Assembly: GCA_963662155.1 (NCBI GenBank)
Contig: OY759274.1
Location: forward strand, 24,089,122 to 24,153,121
Source: Lamellibrachia columna
Lineage: Eukaryota > Annelida > Polychaeta > Sabellida > Siboglinidae
DNA length: 64,000 bases
Reading direction: 5' to 3'
A program made the position numbers and the translations under genes. Every line of letters starts with the position of its first letter. Position 1 is the stretch's first letter. The notes under the pieces are model-generated. The model was not told the origin of the DNA. It did no database searches and saw nothing but the letters and a program-made list of their open reading frames with translations. Positions 12,201 to 24,200 of the stretch are shown here, in pieces.

Positions 12201-15200
12201 TTTTGAAAAACGCGTAATAGGATGTGGTTTCACAACACTAAAGACTACGAGATTAAGAGGAGATCAAATATAAGTTTTTGACATATTGAACGATCCCAAT
12301 TCCGTATCTGGTTAGAGAATGGTTTTAGCCTTATTACTATGTACAATATTGATATGGACTTTTAAAGAAAAATGCATGTTATACACATAAAATTACAGAA
12401 GGATCACAATGGAAGCTGAGGTTCTATGCTACATACAGACTGCTCGGGGAAAGGAGCCATTATCTATCCTGAAACTTACATGTCAACAGACAACTCCTCC
12501 TTGTTAAGCTATGTCAGCTGCTAAGTTAACCAACGTTATAAACAATAAAATATCAACTTCCACATGTAGATCTCTTAAAATGTCACTAACTATCATTGAG
12601 TTTCAATTACAATATTTATAGATCCCTCATCAATAAAATATTTTGGTTGTCTCATTTCAAATTCATTTTGCGAAAATTCAAACCTACCTAGTATCCACTA
12701 TGACATGCTAGCTAGTTTGTGCAACTATCCAATTAGTTTTTGAAAATGGAAACACTAAAAACTCACAAATTTCACCCTTTGTTGAAATTTCACAACTCAC
12801 GCCCATGATCAGCCTTGACCCCATAAAGTGTTTACTGTTTTGGATATCCAGCATTATCCACTAATTTTGAACCTTACCAGATCTAACGACTAAAGTAAAT
12901 TCTTTCGATGATTTGAACAAAAATACATCCTTTTTAATTAAAAAGACTGCGGATATTACTTAAAGTGAAACCAAAGGCATTGTTTTGAACCTTTGCACCT
13001 ATACGAGTGCCTAAAACTAACCATTTGCAAATATAATGAAGAATATCACGCAAGTGGTTTACTGGGAATCTGTTCTAAAAGTGCAAAATTCTGGTCTAAT
13101 GTCAGTTTTCGTGTAGGCTGACATAATCATCAGTGTTTGCAATTTTTACCAATCAGCGGCGAGCAGTCCCTTAACCCCCCAATGCAGCTGTGATGTAGGC
13201 TGTATGGATTGCATGTATTTTTAACATGGTTGAGATGTGAAGTTACATTTTTATTTGCTTTTATGTTGGATTTACATGCAGCAAAAACTTTTACAATGTA
13301 AACACGATTCAGCGAGGTAGTTGTCGTTTTTTTCAATTTCGAATGGAAAAACAGAATGTAGTGAAGCAATTTCGGGCGGGCGGGCTGGTTTGACGCCCAC
13401 GCGATATGCTAGACTTTATATGGCCCATTTTGAAGAGTTTGTTTTGAAGTTGATATATTTTCATCAACTAATGGGTCAAGATCCTTCAAAACGACGACGA
13501 CGGAAAACATTAAAGCCTGAAGCGATATCGACAATCTTCCAGCATGTACCTCATCCAAAGACTTCGACACAATGCAAACACTCGATCAAGAGAACTGTAA
13601 AATCGGAACGCGAGAAGGTTAGCAAACAATGAATGAATGGACTATTTTGCCAAAAAAGTTGATTTTAGATGCAAACAGCACGTCAAAATTATTGGCAAGT
13701 ATGTGACTAAACTCGTCTACGTCTATGATCAGGCGTTTAAAGTTGGAGTTGTGGGAAACGTAGTCAGCGTTCTGAACAAATATGGCACTGCCCATGCAAA
13801 AAAGATTTTCGGTGTTCAACGAGGTATATTTAGTTAACCACTTGCACGATATTCTTGAATATAGTTGCAAATGGTTAGTTTTCAAGTACTCTTAGAGGTA
13901 CAAAGGCCCCAAAAATGCCTTTGGTTTCACTTTAAACTATTCACGCACTACATATTAGGACATAAACGAGCCGGATTCGCGATAGGCTAAATCAGTTGAG
14001 GATGCAGTTTTAACAACATTTAACAAGACTGCCATCCAGAGCAACATGCTCCAGATGGCTAGTTGACATGGACGCCATTGGCTTATGGAGAGTGCAACAA
14101 TTTTTCAACAGGTTCTATCTGGTCTACTTCAAAGCCAACATTTCCTTAAATCAGCCAGCAGATGTGTCAAATTAATCATAAATGAACTTAGGTTCTGCTT
14201 ACCGCCAATGAGCAACTCTTGTCCATGTGATCCTAGCAGCGTCTTCGACAGGAACGGTGCAAAGTCCACAAAGATCTCCCTGAGCAGCGGGGCGACCGAC
14301 CCGAGTGTCTTCTCCAGTCGCTCTGTCAGGTCCCCTTGTTCCTTCAGGAGGGGAAGGTTCTGGAGAGGCTCGGGAATTGTGCTCAGTTCGAGGTTCTCCG
14401 GGCGATGACGACCGTCACGTGTGGACGCACCGTCGGGCACAGAGATGGACGAGATCGCTGCATTGTTGACTGGCACGTCTTGCGGCCCGGTGGTGGCGCC
14501 ACCTGTCTCTGCGCCGTTCGTCATCTCTGTCTGTCCACCGGGGGCAGCTTCTGTCTTTGCTTCCTGGTTATTGTCTTCTCCATTCTCGTCTCCTTTGTTT
14601 TCTTTCGCAGTTTTGTTGTCTTCACTTTCAGTTTCGGTTTTTGATTCGTCCTTCTTTTCTTCTGCTGGTTTCTCTTCCTCCTTTTTCTCATCCCCTGGCT
14701 CACTGTCTCCGCTAGGAGAGTCCTCAGTCTTGGCATCCTCTTTGATGGCACTCTCTGTTTTAACGACCACTGTTGAAGTCTCGTCAGATTTCTCAGTTTT
14801 AGCATCTGTACCATCTGTACCATCGCCTTGTTCTGGCTTCTCTACATCTTTAGTTTCCCCTTCAGCTTTCTTTTCTTCCTCTTCAGGCTTCTTTTCCTCA
14901 TCTGCAACCTCCCCACTTTTATCTTCCTCTTTCACGTCTTCGGCCTTCTCCTCTTCATCTTCTTTAACTGTCTTCTCTGTGGTTTCCTCAGCAACTGACT
15001 CGTCCTTCTTATCATCTTTAGGCGCTGAATAAAGAACATTTCATAATCATAACTACAGATTAACAACAAACCTCAAAGTGGAGGGTGGAATGAGAAGAAG
15101 AAGACCGAGATTGAGATGGGAGGACTGCATGAAGAGAGACTTCGCAGGAGTTGGGAGGGGAGGGGAGAATGAGGGGGGGATGGGGGGGGATTGGAGATGT

Positions 15201-18200
15201 CAGTGAAATGGGATCAGTGACGGAAAAAGAAAAAAAAATTTATGACCGGTATCGATGCCAGCCTCACCCAGGACTACAGTGATAAAGAGAAGAGCAACAA
15301 CAAGACAGAAATCGTTACATGAACAAGCCCACATACAGAAATGTTTACTCACATACACAAATGTATACCCACATACACAAATGTATACAAATAGAATATG
15401 TCATGTTGCACATTTGCTAGTGCACCAGGCTCTATTGATAAGATTACTCTACAGATTTTGTAAACAAACTAAAAATTATGTGCACATTCTTTACTTACCT
15501 TTGTTTCATAATAATGACATTTAAGAAATTTGCACTGCCTCCGCCCCAAGACAAAAAGGCTAACAAAATAATAATAAAGAGAGACGAGGAGAATACACAA
15601 GTAGCAGAGAACAACTTAGAGATAAACAGGATGAGAGAAGGAAGATGATGGAATTATGAGAAGAGATCGGAATGAAAAGACACCCAAGGATGAAGGTAGT
15701 GGGGAGGATGATGGCAGTGAGGAGGATGAAGGCAGTGGGAAGGATGAAGGCAGTGGGGAGGATGAAGGCAGTGGGGAGGATGAAGGTAGTGGGGAGGATG
15801 AAGGCAGTGGGGAGGATGAAGGTAGTGGGGAGGATGAAGGCAGTGGGGAGGATGAAGGCAGTGGGGAGGATGATGGCATGAAGGCAGTGGGGAGGATGAA
15901 GGCAGTGGGGAGGATGAAGGTAGTGGGGAGGATGAAGGTAGTGGGGAGGATGAAGGTAGTGGGGAGGATGAAGGTAGTGGGGAGGATGAAGGTAGTGGGG
16001 AGGATGAAGGTAGTGGGGAGGATGATGGCAGTGAGGAGGATGAAGGCAGTGGGAAGGATGAAGGCAGTGGGGAGGATGAAGGTAGTGGGGAGGATGAAGG
16101 CAGTGGGGAGGATGAAGGCAGTGGGGAGGATGAAGGTAGTGGGGAGGATGAAGGCAGTGGGGAGGATGAAGGCAGTGGGGAGGATGATGGCATGAAGGCA
16201 GTGGGGAGGATGAAGGCAGTGGGGAGGATGAAGGTAGTGGGGAGGATGAAGGTAGTGGGGAGGATGAAGGTAGTGGGGAGGATGAAGGTAGTGGGGAGGA
16301 TGAAGGTAATGGGGAGGATGAAGGTAGTGGGGAGCAGGCTGTGATGGACAGGACACATAGAGAGAATGAGTGAGGAGAGATTAACAAAGAGAGCCTGGAG
16401 AACAGAAGACGGTGGTAGAAAAGGAAGAAGACCATCATTAAGATGGAAGGATAGTGTGAATAGAGGTCTGGAAATGGGTGTGTGGGAACCGCAGAGAATG
16501 GGAAAAAATGACAGAAGTTCCAGAGATATGGAGACAAGTCGTCGAGAGGGTGGAAAGGAATTTGTAACGTGGCCCCCACCCTGCATGGGATTAAGGAGAA
16601 GAAGAATAGTCTTAAACCCCCTACTGACCCTCCGTCTTTGCTGCCTCCACTGTAACATCAGGAGCATCCTCATCACTTCCACCTTTCTCGGGCGACTTTG
16701 TTTCACTCTCACCAGGCGGAGATGCTAACGTTTCATCTTTACTTTCAGTTTCACCTTCACTTGATGTGGTAGCTTGTGACTTAGTTTCACTTTCAATGGA
16801 CGGTGTGGCACTGCCGAGTGCTTTAGTTTCACTTTTGCTTCCCGAGACAGAAGCCTGCTTCTGGGCTTCCTTGCTTGCTGTCTCCGCTGTATCTGAAATA
16901 AAATTTAATAAAGCGAAGTTAATTTCATTAGAATTTTAAAAACATGGAGCCTAACATTTTCCATTCAAATCAGCATTTCTACCCTGTACTGAAGATCCAC
17001 ACTTTTTAAAATGCAATCATAATGAAACACCTGAAAGAGTAATTTCTATCAAAACCTCAGACTGATTTGTGTTTTTGAAACAATTAAAATGCTGAACCTG
17101 AAATTCCAAATCCAAGTGTCGTGAAGAGGATCACCCCTGAAAGTTATACATTTTGCAAAACTAGACACTAAAATACCAATTTTCTTCTGCATCAAATGTA
17201 TGGAATCTCTAACATTGGCATAACAGTGAAAGAGATATTTCCAGAAGACAAACATGTTCCCAGTGCATTTTACCTAACATGGTAGCTGGCACAACTGAAA
17301 TGCATTCTATTAAACGTATGGGTTGGTACAACCATAAAGTATTTTACTAAACATGTATGCTGGCACCACTGTAATGCATTCTGCTAAACATATGGGTTAT
17401 TATAACCATAACTGTAATCTACTTAACATGTAGGCTGGCAAAACATTATCGTACTTAACATGTACACTGGCACAACAGTAATGCGTTCTACTTAAAATAT
17501 AAGCTGGCACAACAGTAATGCATTGTACTTAAAATATAAGCTGGCACAACAGTAATGCATTGTACTTAAAATATAAGCTGGCACAACAGTAATGCATTGT
17601 ACTTAAGACATCAGCTGGCACAACAGTAATGCACTGTACTTAAGATATAGGCATACACAACTGTAATGCATGTGTGTTTAACATGTAAGCTGGCACAACA
17701 GTGATTCATTCTGCTTAGCACATCATCGTTCTACTTAACACATGTAGGTTAGTACAGCCACAGTGCTTTCTACTAAACATGTAAAACTGGATCAATCATA
17801 CAGTATTCTACTTGACATTAAATAAAAACTGAGTCAGAAATCCATAACAACAAACAGGTAGAAACAGCCAACATAAAGTGTACACACGCATTCAAACATG
17901 TGTACTTCAGTGAATCTGATGTATACTTATGCTAGAGGTACGTACATTGCAAAACTTTTGAATCGGCCCAACAACGGATGCACCGGACAAATCAACCAGT
18001 GACTGGAGTTTTGTGGAGTTGCGGACCAGTGCACATTGCACAACTTATCAGATTTAAGTAAAATAAACACACGATTCGCAACAAAAGTCTAGCAACGTAC
18101 GCCAAGCATAACATGCATCAATGTGTCTATGACTACTGTCAACAAGACGGACACCTTGCAGATGGAAGAAACAGGAGTCTGCATGAGAAACGTAGCACTA

Positions 18201-21200
18201 ACTACCGGTACAAACATCTACGACAGTCGCTTGCAACCTGGGGCATATGTGCCCAACTAGTTGCAACCAAACAGTGAAATCTCATTCTAGAGATTCCTGA
18301 ATGTCTCGAATGTGACAGAGAGTAGTGACCAGTACCCAGAATTACCATTTATTACAACTGTAAATATAACTGATTACATATATAAATGAATTGATCATAA
18401 CTGTAATTATAAATGGTTACAAATGTAATTATAAATGGTTACACATATAATTGTAATTGTTTACATATGTAATTGTAATAATGTATAGTATGGGTGTAAA
18501 CACAACTAAAAAATCATGGCATAGCTGCAATCGCAATGACATCATGCAATTTTACAATTGCAGTAGTTGAAGGTCTCTTTTCAATTGGATTTTTTGCTTG
18601 CCTCGTTTCAGACTCATTTGGCAAAATAAATCGAGTATCTACTATGACCTGCTAACTTGCTTGTTATTTAGCTTCGGTGAAATCATCGGAAAACTGAATC
18701 CAGTCAAAATTTTACAAAAAGGGGCAAAAGAGGTCCGGCTCAATACACTATAACATAATGCAATTCACACTTTCACAAGTTGCCTGATCTAATGATTTAA
18801 TGATCAAAGTTAATTCTTTCGATGATTTTAACTAAACTATGCACTGTTTTATTAAACCATCTGCACAAATTCCTTAAACTTTTCACGCACTACAGATTTG
18901 GACATCTACAAACCTGATTTGTGCTGCACTAAATCAACTGACGAGGAAGCTACAAAGCAACAAGAATTACAAACTGCAAGAGACTGGCCACTACATGAAT
19001 CAGAGAGTGACTGACCGCAAGGCATGCAAAGGTGACCAGTCAATACTCAAGATGATGGCCAGGCTACTACACCAGCTGACCACAGTGGACACAACACAGA
19101 CTCTGGAGTGGACGCTACACATACATGGGTGACAACTAAGTACCTTCAGCATTGACCAGCGTGGTCACTGCGAGAGTCTGACCACTGTACATTTGAGCGA
19201 GAATACCCGAGCTTTCGTCCACAATTATAACTTCCCCAGCCTTGATGTCCTCCGAGGTGGTGGGTTGGATAGCTGGCACACTCCCTGATGCCTTAGTGGC
19301 CTTCCCAGCTGGGCAGCGAGTGGGAGACAGAGACGAACATGGGACACAATTAATTAAAGAACCATTGCCCAGTAAAGCACTGGCAGGCGACATCTCACTT
19401 TGAAAGTGAGAGACATTGAAACACGTGACATGACACCATAATGACAGATGTGCCACTGCTTTGGTTGAAATCCATATTTTAAACTTGAAATTCTGCGTTA
19501 AATCTGTATAAAATGTTTCATTTGTTTTTCAGCCTACAGCATTCAGATTGAGTGCTACAAAATATACCCAGATTACCAACATCAAACAAAATCTGCTTCA
19601 TTTCATCGGAAATCTGCCTAGTCAGGATAGTCGAGTGTGTATTCATTGAAAGCCAAACCCCAACCATAAATACTATCTTATGCTGTCTCAACGAATACGC
19701 CCTCGACCTCGTGTAGTTATCTGCTAATTTCTGGTGCAGATCAAGTATCGCCCGTCTATCAGGCTACAATCTATATATTCTAGAATGACAGAAGAAATCC
19801 TCAACATAATTTTAATAGATCGCCATGGAAACAGCTATAAACGGAATATACAATAAGATCGTCCCGTTACCTGTGTTTCGATCTTCGTCCATCCCATTGG
19901 GTTGCGGAGTTGTTGGACCAGTGCTGCTGCCTGCTGACGGTTCGAGGATGTCGCGATACTTGGACACCATGAGGACGGAGACGAAGTACACGATCGCAAG
20001 AGCCAGGAATTGTGCCTGCTTTGTCTCCTCCTGGTGGCGACAACGTGAACCATTAAACACAATAAAGATTCGGGAAGAACTAAAGTAACACGGTGTAGAA
20101 TTACAACATATTAAATTTATGTCAAACCTAAAAATAGGAAATTTTATCTTATTTTTAAAAACATAGAGAAGAAACCAACAAACCACGCATACTTAAAAAA
20201 ACATTTCTGTACAGTTTCAATTTCATTTGAAATTTTAAACGAACATATGTCGCTGCTCACAGTTGATGATAAATGAATCGAACAAATTATGTACAGACTG
20301 TGTAAATGCTAGCAGTGTGAATTCATGCTTAAAAACAAAATTTACAAAAACATTTGGACTCTCGATAAGCCAATGGCTTTCTTGTCCACTTGCCATATGG
20401 AACTTTTTGCTTTGGAATTTTAGAAAAATTTAACCCACGAAAGTACTGACCACATCCCTGTAGATGACCGCTCTCAGGCGGTTGATGTCCATATCCTGGA
20501 GCAGTTTCTCCGGGTCTTTCACCGCATTGTTCAACTGGGCAAGGTTCTCCACAATGTTCTGTGGGAAAGCGCACGAGACAATCAACGTCTACATATGAAA
20601 CTCAAGGTCCCTAGTCACAAAGATGAAACAAATTCTGACTTCCAAGTATATATTATGATATTTTTTCTATCACAAATATTTATCACAATATCATTTCTAG
20701 CTAGAGATTTCATGATACCATTTATAAATTATCGTAATCCTTTTTAGTGCAAGTATTTATTATGATGTCCAATCTAGCCAAATTATTTATCAAGGTACCA
20801 TTTATAGCCCAAGTATTTATCCTGATATCCTATCTACCCCCAAGTATTTATCATATCCTTTTAGTCTAAGTATTTTTCATATCCTTTCTAGAACAAGTAT
20901 TTATCAAAATAAATCTTATGGCTTTTTCCAAGCTTTTATCATGATATTTTTCCTAGCCAAAGTATTTCTCATGACATAATTTTTCTATCCAAAGTATTTC
21001 TCATGATATAATTTCTATCCCAGACATTTGTCATGATCAATTGTAAACAAGCACCACATCTAAATACTGAATTTGTTTACATACACATTTTTTATTATTA
21101 ATTATTATTTAAAACCTGCCAATGGTCATGTATCATTGACAAGTTGTTGAGGTGTCAGTCATAGTTTGGGGTCCTCTGCCACAACCCCTAGTATAGGGTA

Positions 21201-24200
21201 TGCCATACCTTAGAAGACGGTTGTGCCCCCTTGATCAGGGCCTGTATTGGGTCAATCTCTGCATCCACCCCTTTGATGGAGGGTGACCTTGAGAGTGGGG
21301 TGGAGGGCGTGCGAGGGGGGTATCGGTGCTGACACTCGAGACAGTTCCTCACCGCACAGGTGCATGCTGAAAGACACGAGGTGTCAGTAACAGTCAAGTA
21401 AACGGTCACAGCAATAATTGTTCAGTCGATCTTTAATTTCATAGTATCAATTCTGTTTTGGCAGGTCATAGCACCCAATACAAATTCATGGGTCAGTTGC
21501 AATATTACCCATATCACCAACACATTAATCCCATCCTAACCACTAATGAGATAATAACAATATGAAAACTTCTACGGTGCCTACATCCTTGGAAATCCGA
21601 ACTCAGAGGTACATAAAAACAAAAGGGTTACGCAATCTTAAAATCGATTTACAATGCAACATTTGTCAACAAATTATGCATCACAACATTAACCCCTTCC
21701 CCTGCTGTTGCTATATTAACCCTCTGCTCACCAAGTCTGCGGCACTGTCTCAGTATGCCTCCAATGGACATGTTCATTAACCCTTTACCCTGTCGTTGCT
21801 ATATTAACCGTACTCACGAAATCTGAGGCACATGTGCATTAACCCCTTCCCCTGTCATTGCTACATTAACCTTGTGCTCACTGATTCTGAGGATAGTCTC
21901 AGTATCCTGCCACTGGACATGTTCATTAAACCCTTCCCCTGTCATTGCAACATTAACCCTGTGCTCACCAAGTCTCAGGCATTGTCTCAGTATCCCTCCA
22001 CTGGACATGTTCTTCTCCTGCTCAAGTTCAGCGAAGTTGAGGGAGCTGGCAAACACGAGGATGTCTGTCATGTTCATGAGACGCTGCAGGAACGAGACGG
22101 CCTGCTCCACAGGAAGTCCCTGGCTCGGCTCCAACATGTCTATCTCCCCCTGTGAAGAGCAACAATCATGTGTCAATATCATATATCCCACATAAAAAAA
22201 AATGTGATTCATCAATACCTATTTGGGCGGCCATGAAAATAGTTATAGTTTATACTACGTAACATGACTTCACAATAAAAGTTTTTCCGCAACTATCGAT
22301 GGAAATGTGCTGTGATTGGCCCGTTGCCACAACTGAGTTTTGGTGAGTTGCGGACGAGCATACTTTGCCCGATTCACATCACAGACCAACACACATTACA
22401 AAACATGTGTTGCCAAAATTAAATTTTCAAATCAGTTCAACAACTGTTGCGACGGTTAAATCAACAAGCACCATGAGTTTAGTTGAGCTGCTGACCAGCA
22501 TACATTGCATGGCTGGTCAGTCTTAAGTCAAATAAACCCAAGACTCGCAATAAAGGTTTAGCAATGTATGTCTGGTGTGACCAAAGATTGTGATTATGGA
22601 GTAATACATGAGTCTTACAGTGGGAGACGTGGCAGCAGCCAATAGTGGCAGGAGACCTCCGCATGCTGTCACCAGGTTGTCAGACAGCTGAGAGATCATG
22701 TGAGTCACATTCACCACAAACACGTGGTTCTCCGTCGCATTCACAAAGTCAAGGACTGTCTTTGTCGTGTGCCTGTAATCAGAGACAACGACGATATCTT
22801 ACATAGCTTTGCTCCATTCTCAGAGCTAGTTCTGGCAGCAGCTAATTCAGCGTTCATCCTTCACACAATTAGTGCAATGCAAGTTAGAGTTTGTGGGTCC
22901 ATGACAGATTACACATTTACCCCGTGTGTGTGATCTTTTACTTCCCCTGGCATGGACATTAAGTAGATGGGACCAACGGCTTTTAGTGTCTCTTCCGAAA
23001 GACACAGGAAAAGTGGGGTGAACGAAATTGCCCAAGTTTCTAAACGGCAGCAGGCGGATTTGAACCCTGGTTCCCTGAACTGACAGCTCGATGCAAGGGT
23101 TAGAAACTATAAAGGTGTTTGCCACTTACGTCTTCCACACTTGTACGTCCTGCTCGAGTGAGAAGAGCAGATCAGACAACAACATCTGGTGCAGATATGA
23201 CCAGCGGAATTCTGGGATACGGAAGGGCGGGGCTCGCGGCCCAGGGCTGAAGAGATGTCTGCTTGAGCTCTGGTGACTGGGGTTGGAAGGTTCGCGGGGG
23301 CGTGCGCCCTCCGCTGCCTCACTGGTATCGGTAGACTCACTCCTCATCCCCGTTATCTCCGCTTCTTTCGCCTCAGCAGCCGCCTCTCCCCAAGTTTGGG
23401 GCTCAGATGGGCTAGCGACCTTTCCCCTGTCTCCCACGTCTAGAAAAGGGAAATAAGGATTCAGCATCTAACAATATGAATGAACAAAAGATTTATATAT
23501 TTATCGAGAAATGTTAATGTGATAAGCAAAACAGTCTGTTTGATACGAAAATGTTTATACATAACATTGTATAATACAATGAAATTATTGTACATATTTA
23601 TATTAATTATTACTTAATTTGTACATATTTGTAATATTTTTTAAGCTGTGATTTACAGTATCTCATAACTCTTTCGGGTGCCTGCTGTATATATACATAT
23701 ATATTGTATTTATGTTTTGTATTTTAATGCACATGTGCATGGAGACAGGAAATAAAATATTTACTTACTTACTTCCTTACCTACTAACTCCCTTACTTAC
23801 CTAATCCCACCTCTCCGTTCGCCTGCTGCCTCTCCACAGGTGCGGCAGCAATATCTTTCGATTCTCCATCACCGACTTCGGATTTCACTGTTTTGCCACC
23901 AGGTGGAGTTGTTTTCTTGGAGAGCATCGGTGTCGAGCTGTCGTTCGTGATGCCGCTCTTGAGTTCCTCAATGAAGCTGACGATGGACGGATCGAAGCCA
24001 AGAATCTCGTACGCACTCGGACTTCCCTTCTCCTTCACGCCTTCAGTCTCCGTCGTCCCATCTCCGTCTTTCATCTCGACGTCAATGTCGCCCACATCTG
24101 TCACATCACCCTTTTCCATCGACACACCCTCACCACTAGGGGTGGCCGCTGGAGTTGCATCGCCACCAGCAGTGCCCTCTAGTTTTTTTTCATTGTGTTG

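Noticed and set aside
14421..15032. 203-aa plus-strand frame
   Set aside because: Antisense shadow of exon 31; Glu/Lys codons read backwards give Ser/Phe.
15560..16712. Long frames on both strands ([12 protein letters not shown] and [12 protein letters not shown] types)
   Set aside because: Products of the 18-bp array; no splice or start evidence.
23760..23800. TTAC microsatellite at the exon 22 donor as a junction array
   Set aside because: It includes GTAAGT words but no exon bases; a simple microsatellite beside a donor explains it.
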